64,000 nucleotides of DNA from RGIG8050 sp045588915 (lineage in GTDB: Bacteria > Bacillota > Clostridia > Christensenellales > UBA1242): assembly GCA_045588915.1 (NCBI GenBank), contig JAZNFA010000004.1:175835-239834 (forward strand). Direction: 5' to 3'. Positions 42,761-51,904 of the stretch are shown piece after piece. The translations under genes were made by a program, and so were the position numbers. The notes beneath the pieces were generated by a model. The model ran no database searches, had not been told where the DNA came from, and worked only from the letters and a program-made list of their open reading frames with translations. Position 1 is the stretch's first letter; each line of letters opens with the position of its first letter.

Positions 42761-43540
42761 TTATCTTGCGCCTGGTTTAATGACTAAATAACGTTGTGGT
42801 TCGTTACCTTCACTTTCCGTAATAATACCTTCCACGTCTTGTAAAGTTAAGTGCACAATGACACGTTCACGAGCTGGCATTGGTTTTAAACGAACCGGAC
42901 GTCCTGTTGTTTTGACTTGTTCGGCTTTACGTTTGGCTAAGTCAATCAAGTATTCTTTACGTTTTGCACGGTAATTACCAATATCAACCGAAACACGACG
43001 TGGTTCATCGGTATGCGTATTGATGGCAATTGCGTGAATCAAAGAATTGATTGCTGCCATCGTTTGACCATTCTTACCAATCAAACGACCAACATCATCA
43101 CCTTCCACAGCAATGATAAACTCTTGGTCATCGTGTGATGTCGTAACAGTCAAGCTTTCATCCATCAATTTAAAGAATTTTTCGGCAAATTCCAAAGTCT
43201 TGGTAAATTTTGGACATTTTGGGTCAAATTCGGTAACTTTACGTGGTGCTTTGGCAGGACGTTCAGTTTTAGCCTTACCACCGATTTCAAATTCTTCTAC
43301 CTTGCCTTTTTGTACTTGAACCACAGGTTCTTCCACAACTGGTTCTTCTGCTGGCAATGTTTCGATTGCTGTTTCTTCGGTTGCTGCGTTTTTAACCGTT
43401 AACCTAACTTGCATTTTGCGAAACACACCACCCTCGTCGACAATTTCAAAATCGACTTCGTCCATCGCAACACCTAATTCAGCGCATCCTTTGGTGATGG
43501 CTTCGTCTAACGTTTTCGCACTAACTATGATTTCTTTCAT
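42761..43540 (-). CDS. jag: Jag/KhpB RNA-binding protein
   Basis: A 259-residue protein with the Jag N-terminal domain (KEIIVSAKTLDEAITKGCAE), a Glu/Val-rich linker, a KH domain (IAVEGDDVGRLIGKNGQTMA near 142-161) and an R3H domain (KPMPARERVIVHLTLQD near 222-238, with the R-x3-H variant R-E-R-V-I-V-H). KhpB binds RNA with KhpA and influences cell growth and sporulation-type regulation. It overlaps yidC by four bases. Confidence 0.95.
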   Translation of the reverse strand: MKEIIVSAKTLDEAITKGCAELGVAMDEVDFEIVDEGGVFRKMQVRLTVKNAATEETAIETLPAEEPVVEEPVVQVQKGKVEEFEIGGKAKTERPAKAPRKVTEFDPKCPKFTKTLEFAEKFFKLMDESLTVTTSHDDQEFIIAVEGDDVGRLIGKNGQTMAAINSLIHAIAINTHTDEPRRVSVDIGNYRAKRKEYLIDLAKRKAEQVKTTGRPVRLKPMPARERVIVHLTLQDVEGIITESEGNEPQRYLVIKPGAR

Positions 43541-44667
43541 TTTTTTCCTCCTTTGAAATACTTCGCATGCGGGTTAATCACCGTTGCATCGAATTCTTTA
43601 GTAATTTCAGGTTTCTTCATATTTTTCAAGATAGCATCAACCAAGAAAGAGAAACCCACCGACAAAGCTGTCGAGACCACAGACGAAGCAATCATATAAA
43701 TTGCAAAAGCTGAAGTTTGCATTGTCGCAAATAAAACGTAAATTAAAGGCATCATCCACGACATCATTTTTCCCATTTGTGCTGGGTCAACAACAGGTTT
43801 TTCTTCCGTACCTTGTTGTTTAGCATCACGCATTGAATAAGTAATGATAGGTTCTGCCGGTTCTGCTGCTTTCTTTTGTGGTGCAATTCTTTTTTGCATC
43901 AAGCTGTTAATTTTGGTCGACAAGAAAATTGTCACAGCTGATAATACAGCCAAAATAAAGAAACCATTTGATTCATTGGTTACTTTAATATAACTGTAAA
44001 TTGTATTGTATTCATTTTTCGCTTCATCTGTTTTCAAACGATATTCATCAGCTTGGTTTTTGTTATAATCATCAACTGACATACCAGCACGTGCCATCGG
44101 ACTGTCTGGTTGCCAGATATTTTTAATCCAACCAAAAGAAACTTTAGTATCTTGATATTTATCATTTAAAAGTGTGCCTAATTCGGTTTTTTGCGCATCG
44201 GTTAAATTATTCGCATCTTTGTCGGCAACATATTCTTGATAAACACCTTGTAATTCTTCGTATTGCATACGCATATTGTGGTGTGAAACATTATTCAAGG
44301 CACCCATCACTTGAAAGAAGACCACCATTGTTACAATTACACTAACCAAAGAAATCAAACTACCACCCAAGCCACCAACACCATTTTTTTGATACAAAGC
44401 TTGACGTGCACGGGTAAATCCCATTGGGTCATTTTTGTAGATTTTTTCTAAATCAGCAATTTCCCCTGACAAAGTTTGTTGGCGAATTTGTGTACGACGT
44501 GATAATAAACGATTTAAGAAATCTAATGGTGATAAAATCAACTTAATAAATAAGGTAAAGAAAACTATGGCAAAACCATAGGAAACCCAACCCCAACTCA
44601 TAATTTCGGCGATTAACCAATAAACAAAACCTTCAATGCCACTACCGGACGGAAACTGAATATTCAT
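43537..44667 (-). CDS. yidC: Membrane protein insertase YidC
   Basis: A 376-residue Oxa1/YidC-type insertase. Membrane segments lie near residues 12-45, 97-118, 225-245 and 300-335. The core KLILSPLDFLNRLLSRRTQI is near 41-60 and the helical hairpin with ADLEKIYKNDP follows. Between the second and third segments is a charged insert of about 95 residues (around 120-215) that is longer than in B. subtilis SpoIIIJ. It lacks a clear lipobox. The position between rnpA and jag is standard. Confidence 0.93.
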   Translation of the reverse strand: MNIQFPSGSGIEGFVYWLIAEIMSWGWVSYGFAIVFFTLFIKLILSPLDFLNRLLSRRTQIRQQTLSGEIADLEKIYKNDPMGFTRARQALYQKNGVGGLGGSLISLVSVIVTMVVFFQVMGALNNVSHHNMRMQYEELQGVYQEYVADKDANNLTDAQKTELGTLLNDKYQDTKVSFGWIKNIWQPDSPMARAGMSVDDYNKNQADEYRLKTDEAKNEYNTIYSYIKVTNESNGFFILAVLSAVTIFLSTKINSLMQKRIAPQKKAAEPAEPIITYSMRDAKQQGTEEKPVVDPAQMGKMMSWMMPLIYVLFATMQTSAFAIYMIASSVVSTALSVGFSFLVDAILKNMKKPEITKEFDATVINPHAKYFKGGKK

Positions 44668-44679
44668 AATTAAATACGA

Positions 44680-45012
44680 TTATAACACAAGCCCAGCTTT
44701 TTTCAAAGTGTTTTCCAAATCTAATGTTATATATAAGAGATGCTGTTGTGTAATACCAGATTTCGCAATAACAATTAAATTGGTACGTCGCTGGACACGA
44801 TTTAATAATGGGCGCATTGCTTCACGCATTAAACGCACAGCACGGTGACGAACAACACTATTACCGACTTTTTTGCTAGCACTAAAACCAACTTTTAAAT
44901 TCGTAGCACTACAAAAATACACCATCACGTAAGCACCACTCTGACGCTTTCCGTGTTGGTGTAAGTAGTTAAATGTTTTTCGCTTCTTTAAGCGATACCT
45001 AATCGGTAACAT
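44680..45012 (-). CDS. rnpA: Ribonuclease P protein component
   Basis: A 110-residue basic protein that joins the RNase P RNA to mature tRNA 5' ends. Visible: YRLKKRKTFNYLHQHGKRQ at the N-terminus and the RNR motif region KVGNSVVRHRAVRLMREAMR near residues 48-67 (here N-x4-H-R in place of N-R-x-K-R). It starts one base after the rpmH stop. The motif variant is mild. Confidence 0.93.
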   Translation of the reverse strand: MLPIRYRLKKRKTFNYLHQHGKRQSGAYVMVYFCSATNLKVGFSASKKVGNSVVRHRAVRLMREAMRPLLNRVQRRTNLIVIAKSGITQQHLLYITLDLENTLKKAGLVL

Positions 45013-45013
45013 A

Positions 45014-45151
45014 TTATTTGGTGGTTAAACGTTTACGACCACGTGCACGACGGCGACGGAGAACATTACGACCAGCAGCTGTTTTCATACGTTTACGGAA
45101 ACCAACTGTACGACGACGTTTAACTTTACTAGGTTGCCAAGTTCTTTTCAT
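45014..45151 (-). CDS. rpmH: 50S ribosomal protein L34
   Basis: A 45-residue protein with the full L34 pattern: MKRTWQPSKVKRRRTVGFRK at the start, then a conserved RMKTAAGRNVLRRRRARGRK and ending RLTTK. It is the first gene of the rnpA-yidC-jag operon and diverges from dnaA. Confidence 0.98.
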   Translation of the reverse strand: MKRTWQPSKVKRRRTVGFRKRMKTAAGRNVLRRRRARGRKRLTTK

Positions 45152-45262
45152 AAAGACAAGAATAACATAAACGACAATTTCCGTCAACCTTAACTTTAAA
45201 AAATGTTGACATTAGATATATAATTTACAAACTACCCCAAAATGTGCTATGCTTTTGGCAAG
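45152..45262. promoter_or_regulatory. Divergent rpmH/dnaA promoter region, probable oriC side
   Basis: The rpmH promoter (minus) is TTGACG, 17 bases, TATTCT, seven bases to the ATG (45159-45187). The dnaA promoter (plus) is TTTACA, 18 bases, TATGCT, nine bases to the ATG (45224-45253). Between them is the AT-rich stretch TTAGATATATAATTT, a possible unwinding element. No TTATCCACA-type DnaA box is present here or in the 107 bases after dnaA. Short AATTGTCG-like words occur on both sides of dnaA. Confidence 0.6.
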
Positions 45263-46624
45263 ATGGACGTAAATGAAATTTGGAAACAAGCCTTACCGAT
45301 TATTGAAAATAATGTCAGTAGTATCTCTTTTGATTTATATATTCAACCCTTAATGCCTGAAGCTTTCGAAGATGGAACTTTTATTTTAACAGCAATGTCA
45401 ACACGTGACGCAAACTACGCACGCAACGAACGCCACTTTCCTCATATCGACTACGCCATTAAAGCTGTTGCCCCCTTAGTTGAAAAAGTGGAAATTATTG
45501 ATGCTGTTGAAAAAGAACGTCGTGATGCACGAAATAATCCTGTGACTGAAGTCGCAACACCAGAACCAATTATTTACAATAACAACATTAACCCACAACA
45601 AACTTTTACAAACTTTATCGTGGGTAAATCAAACCAAGAAGTTGCGGCAATGGCTGAATTCGTTGCCAAACATCCGGGTAAAAAAATCAATCCACTTTTT
45701 ATTTACGGTCGTTCCGGATTAGGGAAAACACACTTATTGAATGCGATTGCAAATCATATTTTAGAAGACAACCCTGCGACCAAATTAGTTTTAACGACGA
45801 TTGAAAAATTCACCGATGACTATGTTAACGTAATTAAACAAAAAGGTGATTTTGGTGCTTTCCGTGAAAAATACCGTAACGTTGATGTTTTATTGATTGA
45901 CGATGTTCAAGAGTTAGCCAGCAAGCAAGCAACACAAGAAGAATTCTTCCACACTTTCAATGACTTATTCGAACACCAACGTCAAATTGTTTTAACCAGC
46001 GACCGTCACCCTAACGAAATTGCAACTTTGTCCGAACGTTTACAATCTCGTTTAAAGAGTGGAATTTTCCAAGATATTCGCAACCCTGATATTGAAATGC
46101 GTACAGCAATCTTACAAAAAAAAGCAGCATTAGAAGATAAATTTTTATCAAATGAAGTTGCTTCCTATATTGCTGAGTATTCTAACAAAGTCAACGAAAA
46201 CATCCGTGATATGGAAGGCCATTTAATTAAAATTATTGTTTATGCTGAATTAAACGGTCACACGATTCCAACTATCGAAGATTGTGCCGCCGCTTTGGCA
46301 GATAATTCTGGGAACGAAGAAAATGCACGTGTTGGTGATACAGCTGCACGTGTCATTGCCACATCGGCTGCTTACTTTAATGTAACACCTGATGAAATCA
46401 CTGGTAAACGTCGTACCGAAAAATTGGCCGATGCACGTATGGTCACAGCTTACTTACTAACCGAACGTTTAAAAGGTGTACCTTTGACCGAAATCGGCGA
46501 AATCCTAGGTGGCCGTACTTACGCTTCGGTCATTTACTCACGTGATAAAATTGCTAATTTAATGAACACTGACCATAAATTAAAAAGTGCTGTCGAAGAT
46601 ATTTTAAAACAATTAAACGAATAA
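45263..46624 (+). CDS. dnaA: Chromosomal replication initiator DnaA
   Basis: A 453-residue initiator ATPase. Visible: N-terminal domain I (VNEIWKQALPIIENNVSSIS), a short linker, TFTNFIVGKSNQ, Walker A YGRSGLGKTHLL, Walker B VLLIDDVQEL, and the C-terminal DNA-binding domain. The DnaA signature, normally GGRDH(T/S)TV, reads GGRTYASV (residues 416-423), so three residues that contact the DnaA box in E. coli are replaced. The start at MDVNEIW was chosen because the promoter's -10 box covers the earlier in-frame ATG. Confidence 0.96.
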   Translation: MDVNEIWKQALPIIENNVSSISFDLYIQPLMPEAFEDGTFILTAMSTRDANYARNERHFPHIDYAIKAVAPLVEKVEIIDAVEKERRDARNNPVTEVATPEPIIYNNNINPQQTFTNFIVGKSNQEVAAMAEFVAKHPGKKINPLFIYGRSGLGKTHLLNAIANHILEDNPATKLVLTTIEKFTDDYVNVIKQKGDFGAFREKYRNVDVLLIDDVQELASKQATQEEFFHTFNDLFEHQRQIVLTSDRHPNEIATLSERLQSRLKSGIFQDIRNPDIEMRTAILQKKAALEDKFLSNEVASYIAEYSNKVNENIRDMEGHLIKIIVYAELNGHTIPTIEDCAAALADNSGNEENARVGDTAARVIATSAAYFNVTPDEITGKRRTEKLADARMVTAYLLTERLKGVPLTEIGEILGGRTYASVIYSRDKIANLMNTDHKLKSAVEDILKQLNE

Positions 46625-46696
46625 CTACTTCTATATATATAGGAAAGACGTTGAACGTAATGTCGTAATTTGTCGAAATTTGTAAAACGATTTTGG

Positions 46697-46725
46697 TTGG
46701 TACGTGATTACCTTTCCTTTATAAT
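46697..46725 (+). promoter_or_regulatory. Promoter of the dnaA-dnaN intervening gene
   Basis: TTGGTA, 17 bases, TATAAT, six bases to the ATG. The rest of the 107-base gap has three repeats of the type AATTTGT(C/A)(G/A) and a TATATATATAGG run also seen before the gyrB promoter. Confidence 0.65.
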
Positions 46726-46731
46726 GTAAGT

Positions 46732-47160
46732 ATGGAAAAAACACAAGAAGTACACGATAGTACACATCCGGATTTTGTCATTGATTTTTTACAAACGATA
46801 ATGCGCACAGAAATTAGCAATCCTGTCAGTCGCCGTGGAAAAAGCTTATTGATTAGTTTGTCTGACCACACAATGGCGATGGTTAATGCACCCAAAGTGG
46901 CTCGGGAAACACTGCCCCCAACTCAAACCGAAGCCAAAGTGCAAAACATTGCTACGTTACGCTATGTGATGCAACACGACTACGGTTACGGCGAAGAAGG
47001 TCGCATAACTTTAAATAAATTAGAACTTCACAACCTGGACGAATGCCGTACTTATATTGAAGATGCCATCACCAGTCAGTTAAATGCTTATTTCACAAAT
47101 TATTTGATTGAGTTCTATAACGGCGAAAAATTTTTATTAGCTGTTGAATTAAAGCAATAG
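46732..47160 (+). CDS. Unknown protein between dnaA and dnaN
   Basis: A 142-residue soluble protein with no membrane segment or recognised motif. It has a short conserved-looking core (LRYVMQHDYGYGEEGRITLN near residues 82-101). It is unusual for a separate gene to lie between dnaA and dnaN. It has its own leaderless-type promoter and ends 32 bases before dnaN. A role in initiation or clamp function is only a guess from position. Confidence 0.7.
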   Translation: MEKTQEVHDSTHPDFVIDFLQTIMRTEISNPVSRRGKSLLISLSDHTMAMVNAPKVARETLPPTQTEAKVQNIATLRYVMQHDYGYGEEGRITLNKLELHNLDECRTYIEDAITSQLNAYFTNYLIEFYNGEKFLLAVELKQ

Positions 47161-47186
47161 ACACTCCCCTAAAATTCCGTTATAAT
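47158..47186 (+). promoter_or_regulatory. Promoter of dnaN
   Basis: TAGACA, 17 bases, TATAAT, six bases to the dnaN ATG; the -35 box overlaps the previous stop codon. Confidence 0.65.
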
Positions 47187-47192
47187 TAGAGT

Positions 47193-48299
47193 ATGAAATT
47201 TATTTGTGACGGCGAAGATTTAAAAAGTGCTGTGGCGATTGTAGCACACGGAACAAACAGTAAAACAATCAACCAAATTTTAGAAGGGATTAAAATTGTA
47301 GCAGAAGGTGACACAGTTACTTTTTTTGCAACAGACTTAGAATTATACATTCGTAAAACAATTCACGCAGACGTTAAACAAGAAGGTAGCGCTTTATTGC
47401 CTGGTAAATTGTTTGGTGAATACATCGGCAAAATCGGCAAAGGTCAAATTACTTTCACCAGCAGTGATACTTCGGCAGTCATCGAACACGGCGAAGGTAA
47501 TGATGGTAACTTCTCTTGTATGCCGGTGGCAGAATATCCAGATTTAATCAACTTAGAAGCAAAACCATTATTCTTTTTAAAGAGTAGTGATTTACGTGAA
47601 ATTATCAACAAAACAACACCATTCACAGCACAAGACAATGCTCGTCCAGTTTTACGTGGTGCTTTATTTGATGTTGATGCAAACAATAACACCATTACAG
47701 CAGTTGCTTTGGACGGTTTCCGATTAGCACGCATCATTAAACCTTTAGTACGTCCAACGGGTTCGGCAAAATTGATTATTCCTTGCCGTGCTTTGGAAGA
47801 AATGCGTCGTATGTTAATTGATGACAAAGAAGAAATCGGTTTAATCGTGGACAAAAAATTTGTTCAAATTAGTATTGGTAGTACGGTTTTTGCTTCACGT
47901 TTAATTGATGGTGATTTTGTGAACTATCGCCAAATTATTCCAACAGAATTTAATTCTAATGTAGTTGTGGAAACTGCTCCATTATTAGCTTCGGTTGGTC
48001 GTGCTGGTTTGTTAGCTGGCTCGAACAAAATTAACTTATTAACCATTACAACAGCCGACAAGAGTTTGGAACTTTACGCAAACAACGATAAAGGTCAAAT
48101 CAACGAACGTGTACCAGCTAATTTAGATGGTACTAACATCAAAATTGCCTTTAATTCGAAATATATGTTCGATGCTTTGAATACCATTGATGACGAATTT
48201 GTTAAATTATCATTTACTACCCCATTAGCACCTTGCGTGATTACCAGTGCTAAACGTGGTGATTATTTATTCTTAGTTTTACCTGTGAGGTTAGGTTAA
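47193..48299 (+). CDS. dnaN: DNA polymerase III sliding clamp (beta subunit)
   Basis: A 368-residue ring-forming clamp. Visible: MKFICDGEDLKSAVAIVAHG at the start, TVTFFATDLELYIRKTI near residues 45-61, a middle domain with FTAQDNARPVLRGALFDVD, ALDGFRLARI near 178, and a C-terminus ending in the normal YLFLVLPVRL. Normal length. Its stop overlaps the start of the next gene by one base (TAATG). Confidence 0.97.
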   Translation: MKFICDGEDLKSAVAIVAHGTNSKTINQILEGIKIVAEGDTVTFFATDLELYIRKTIHADVKQEGSALLPGKLFGEYIGKIGKGQITFTSSDTSAVIEHGEGNDGNFSCMPVAEYPDLINLEAKPLFFLKSSDLREIINKTTPFTAQDNARPVLRGALFDVDANNNTITAVALDGFRLARIIKPLVRPTGSAKLIIPCRALEEMRRMLIDDKEEIGLIVDKKFVQISIGSTVFASRLIDGDFVNYRQIIPTEFNSNVVVETAPLLASVGRAGLLAGSNKINLLTITTADKSLELYANNDKGQINERVPANLDGTNIKIAFNSKYMFDALNTIDDEFVKLSFTTPLAPCVITSAKRGDYLFLVLPVRLG

Positions 48300-49015
48300 T
48301 GAATTTCCAAAGTTGTAATGCAATCAATCAAAGTTTTACTGTAACCGAAGATGGCATTATTGCTTGTATGCTAACCGAAAAGTTGGTTAAGAATTCCCTG
48401 CAAAGAGCGTATATTTTTACAAACCTATTTTTTTACGATATCGTAATGCGTGAAATTGAAAAATTGTGTACGAAAATTAAAAAAGCACACGAAATCGTTG
48501 TTCGTTCTTCAGATTTTGCACCAGATGATGTCGATAGAATTTTCCCGAATGTTTCAGCACGTTTTCAATCTGAGTTAGGTAATAATTCCTTAGATCCACT
48601 CATCAAAAGTGAATTAGGTAAAATTAAACCAACAATGATGTTAACCTTGACTAAAGATGAACAAAAAAAAATTGACCAAATGAAATTTTCTATCTTTAAC
48701 ACTGAAGTAAGTAAGTTTAAAAAAGCACTGATTATCACACAAGATAATAAAGGTAAACCTTACGAAATTTTACTTTCGGAAAAGTATGTAAATAATTTAC
48801 CCGAGCGTTCACGTCGTTTCTTAAAACCAACCATTAAAATGTTGGCTTATATGGACGGCTTACAATTTGCAACATTTGAAATTTCACCAACCTATAAAAT
48901 TACTTACACGTGGTCAAATAACCACAATACTTTTGAAGAAGAACCTTTAAAAGATGCTATCAAAGCCATTATGACACCAGGTGGCGACACTGACGAACAA
49001 CCAAGTGAATTTTAA
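48299..49015 (+). CDS. Unknown protein coupled to dnaN
   Basis: A 238-residue soluble protein with no recognised family. It occupies the place where recF or yaaA/S4-type genes usually follow dnaN, but shows no P-loop or S4 motif. Residues 60-190 are mixed charged helices and strands (LGKIKPTMMLTLTKDEQKK, YEILLSEKYVNNLPERSRRF). The overlap with dnaN (TAATG) means it is translated with the clamp, which hints at a partner role. Confidence 0.75.
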   Translation: MNFQSCNAINQSFTVTEDGIIACMLTEKLVKNSLQRAYIFTNLFFYDIVMREIEKLCTKIKKAHEIVVRSSDFAPDDVDRIFPNVSARFQSELGNNSLDPLIKSELGKIKPTMMLTLTKDEQKKIDQMKFSIFNTEVSKFKKALIITQDNKGKPYEILLSEKYVNNLPERSRRFLKPTIKMLAYMDGLQFATFEISPTYKITYTWSNNHNTFEEEPLKDAIKAIMTPGGDTDEQPSEF

Positions 49016-49029
49016 TCGCCGATAAACCA

Positions 49030-49059
49030 TTGCCGAAAGGTGTAAAAATATTATATACT
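49030..49059 (+). promoter_or_regulatory. Promoter of serS
   Basis: TTGCCG, 18 bases, TATACT, six bases to the serS ATG. An in-frame TTG lies in the -35 box and is not the start. Confidence 0.6.
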
Positions 49060-49065
49060 GAATTT

Positions 49066-50349
49066 ATGCTCGACATAAATTTAATCCGTAGTAACCCGAC
49101 TTGGGTACAACAACAACTGGCAAAACGTGGCTGTCAAGTTGACTTTAACAGTGTTATTGAATTTGACAATACACGTCGTAATTTAATCCAACGTAACGAA
49201 GCACGTCGCCAAAAACGTAACGAAAACAGCGCAATTATTGCAAAGTTAAAAAAAGAAGGAAAAGACGCAAGTAAGCAAATTGCCGAAATGAAAGCAATCG
49301 GTGATAAGATTACAAACGGCGATGCTGAATTAAATAAAATTAATGATAAGATTTTTGAAATACTTTCGGCTTTACCCAATATTCCCCTTCCTGAAGTTGT
49401 GGCAGGTGGCAAAGAAAATAATCGTGTCATTGCGACTTTTGGGAAAAAACCTGAACTAAATTTTGAATGGAAAGACCACGTTAGTTTGGCTACCAGTTTA
49501 GGTTTAATTGATTACGAACGTGGCGCAAAATTAAGTGGCGCAAAAACTTGGGTTTATACCGGCGCAGGCGCAATGTTAGAATGGGCTTTATTGAATTACT
49601 TCATCGATTTCCATATTGCAAATGGTTATAAATTCATTATGCCACCACATTTATTAAACTGGGACAGTGGTTATGCTGCTGGTCAATTTCCTAAATTTGT
49701 CGACGATGTTTTTATTACTAATTTTGATAAAGACCCAAAGAAAAGTAAATTCTTATTACCGACGGCAGAAACAGCTTTATTAAACTTACATCGTGATGAA
49801 ATTGTAAATAATGCACAAATGCCATTAAAATATTTCAGTTATACTCCCTGCTACCGTAAAGAAGCAGGTTCTTACCGTACCGATGAACGTGGTATGATTC
49901 GTGGTTATCAATTTAATAAAGTTGAAATGTTTGTTTATTGTTTACCAGAACACAGTCCACAATTCTTCGAAGAATTAGTCCGTAATGGTCAAAAATTACT
50001 CGAAGGTTTAGGTCTTCATTTCCAAACTACAGCATTGGCTGCTGGTGATTGTTCGGCAAGTATGGCAAAGACTTATGACTTGGAAGTTTTCATTCCCTCA
50101 ATGAAAGGTTACAAAGAAGTTTCTTCAGTTTCTAATGCAACCGATTATCAAGCACGTCGTGCGAATATTCGTACGAAAGACGCTGATGGTAAAACAATTT
50201 TATTACACACCTTAAACGGTTCAGGTTTAGCAACTTCTCGTTTGATTCCAGCAATTTTAGAACAATACCAAAACGCTGACGGTAGCGTTAATATTCCAGT
50301 AGCTTTACATAAATATATGCACGGTATTACCGTCTTAAAAAAGAAGTAA
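49066..50349 (+). CDS. serS: Seryl-tRNA synthetase
   Basis: A 427-residue class II synthetase. An N-terminal coiled coil (NLIQRNEARRQKRNENSAII) binds the long arm of tRNA-Ser. Motif 2 is CYRKEAGSYRTDERGMIRGY near residues 264-283 and motif 3 is NGSGLATSRLIPAILEQYQN near 385-404. Complete. The start MLDINLIRSNP was set by family alignment and promoter position. It is followed by glyS after 12 bases. Confidence 0.97.
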   Translation: MLDINLIRSNPTWVQQQLAKRGCQVDFNSVIEFDNTRRNLIQRNEARRQKRNENSAIIAKLKKEGKDASKQIAEMKAIGDKITNGDAELNKINDKIFEILSALPNIPLPEVVAGGKENNRVIATFGKKPELNFEWKDHVSLATSLGLIDYERGAKLSGAKTWVYTGAGAMLEWALLNYFIDFHIANGYKFIMPPHLLNWDSGYAAGQFPKFVDDVFITNFDKDPKKSKFLLPTAETALLNLHRDEIVNNAQMPLKYFSYTPCYRKEAGSYRTDERGMIRGYQFNKVEMFVYCLPEHSPQFFEELVRNGQKLLEGLGLHFQTTALAAGDCSASMAKTYDLEVFIPSMKGYKEVSSVSNATDYQARRANIRTKDADGKTILLHTLNGSGLATSRLIPAILEQYQNADGSVNIPVALHKYMHGITVLKKK

Positions 50350-50361
50350 GGAGTAGCTTAA

Positions 50362-51774
50362 ATGACAACAAAAACAACCGACAAAGTTTCCATTGATACA
50401 ATTATCGCAATGTGTAAAAACCGTGGCTTTGTCTTTCAAGGTTCGGAAATTTACGATGGTTTAGCAAATACCTGGGACTACGGTCCGTTAGGTGTTGAAT
50501 TAAAAAATCACATCAAACAATTATGGTGGCGAGAGTTTGTAACCACTAACGACAATAGTGTTGGTTTAGATGGTGGTATCTTAATGAATCGCAACGTTTG
50601 GGTTGCCAGTGGTCACGTTGGTGGCTTCTCTGACCCTTTAATGGATTGTAAAGATTGCCAAACTCGGACACGTGCCGATAAATTGATTGAAAGCCACGAT
50701 GACAAAATTAACGCTGATGGTTGGACGAATGAAGCTTTAGAAAAATACATTCAAGAACATCATTTAGTTTGTCCAAAGTGTGGAAAATTTAATTGGACAC
50801 CCATTCGCCAATTTAACTTAATGTTTGAAACACACCGTGGCGTGACGCAAAATAATGCTGACCAAATTTTCTTACGTCCGGAAACAGCACAAAGCGAGTT
50901 TATTAACTTTGTTAATGTTCAACGTAGTATGCGTTTAAAAGTTCCTTTTGGTATTGGACAAATTGGTAAAGCTTTCCGTAATGAAATTACACCGGGTAAT
51001 TTTATTTTTCGTACGGTCGAATTTGAACAAATGGAACACCAACTTTTCTGCCACGCTGACGAAGCAATGGCGCTTTACGAAAAATATAAACAAAAAATTT
51101 GGAATTTTGTAACCAATACTTTAGGTGTTCGTGCCGAAAATTTACGTTTCCACGACCACGAAAAATTAGTCTTTTATGCAAAGGCTGCTTGCGATATGGA
51201 ATATAACTTCCCTTTCGGTTGGGGTGAATTAAACGGAACACACCACCGTGGTGTACACGATTTAACTAACCACCAAAACTTATCAAAAAAATCAATGGAA
51301 TATCTTGACCCAATAACGAACCAAAAATATATTCCGACTGTCATTGAAAGTTCACAAGGTTTGGAACGTTTATTCTTGGCTATTTTGTGTGATGCTTATC
51401 AAACCGAAACTTTACCAGATGGTGATACGCGTGTCGTGTTAAAATTAAATCCAGCCTTAGCACCATACCAAATTTGCGTCTTACCTTTACAAAAGAAAGG
51501 TTTAACCGAAACAGCAACAAAACTTTACCGTGATTTACAACAAAATTTTACCGTAACTTATGATGATGCTGGTTCAATCGGTAAACGTTATCGCCGTCAA
51601 GACGAAATCGGTACTCCCCTTTGTTTTACTGTTGATTATGATACTTTAAATGATGGCGCAGTTACCATTCGTAATCGTGATACAATGCAACAAGAACGTG
51701 TTAAAATTGAAGATTTATTAACAAAAGTTACTTACATACTTACATCCTATAATAAGAAAAAAAATATTTTATAA
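50362..51774 (+). CDS. glyS: Glycyl-tRNA synthetase (alpha2 type)
   Basis: A 470-residue class II synthetase of the eukaryote/archaea-like dimer type (also called GlyQS). Visible: CKNRGFVFQGSEIYDGLANT near residues 13-32, DYGPLGVELKNHI, RPETAQSEFINF near 173, GKAFRNEITPGNFIFRTVEF near 202-221, and the C-terminal anticodon domain PYQICVLPLQKK. The zinc-type cysteines CKDCQTR and CPKCGK are present. Good AAGGAG site. Confidence 0.97.
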   Translation: MTTKTTDKVSIDTIIAMCKNRGFVFQGSEIYDGLANTWDYGPLGVELKNHIKQLWWREFVTTNDNSVGLDGGILMNRNVWVASGHVGGFSDPLMDCKDCQTRTRADKLIESHDDKINADGWTNEALEKYIQEHHLVCPKCGKFNWTPIRQFNLMFETHRGVTQNNADQIFLRPETAQSEFINFVNVQRSMRLKVPFGIGQIGKAFRNEITPGNFIFRTVEFEQMEHQLFCHADEAMALYEKYKQKIWNFVTNTLGVRAENLRFHDHEKLVFYAKAACDMEYNFPFGWGELNGTHHRGVHDLTNHQNLSKKSMEYLDPITNQKYIPTVIESSQGLERLFLAILCDAYQTETLPDGDTRVVLKLNPALAPYQICVLPLQKKGLTETATKLYRDLQQNFTVTYDDAGSIGKRYRRQDEIGTPLCFTVDYDTLNDGAVTIRNRDTMQQERVKIEDLLTKVTYILTSYNKKKNIL

Positions 51775-51804
51775 ATAACTTGTGTGGTGTGTGTTGGTTA
51801 AGTA

Positions 51805-51839
51805 AAAAAGAGTAACCGTAATTGATGGTTACTTTTTTA
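51805..51839 (+). terminator. Terminator after glyS
   Basis: Stem AGTAACC/GGTTACT with flanking A and T runs and a nine-base loop. Confidence 0.85.
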
Positions 51840-51870
51840 TTTCAACAAATAAATAAGTTAATGTCTGGAT

Positions 51871-51899
51871 TTGACGAAAACCGTAAATCAAGATAAGAT
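51871..51899 (+). promoter_or_regulatory. Promoter of gmk-pyk
   Basis: TTGACG, 17 bases, TAAGAT, five bases to the gmk ATG; leaderless layout. Confidence 0.65.
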
Positions 51900-51904
51900 T
51901 ATTT

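Noticed and set aside
45242..45262. Upstream in-frame ATG for dnaA (MCYAFGK)
   Set aside because: It overlaps the TATGCT -10 box; the domain I sequence begins at MDVNEIW.
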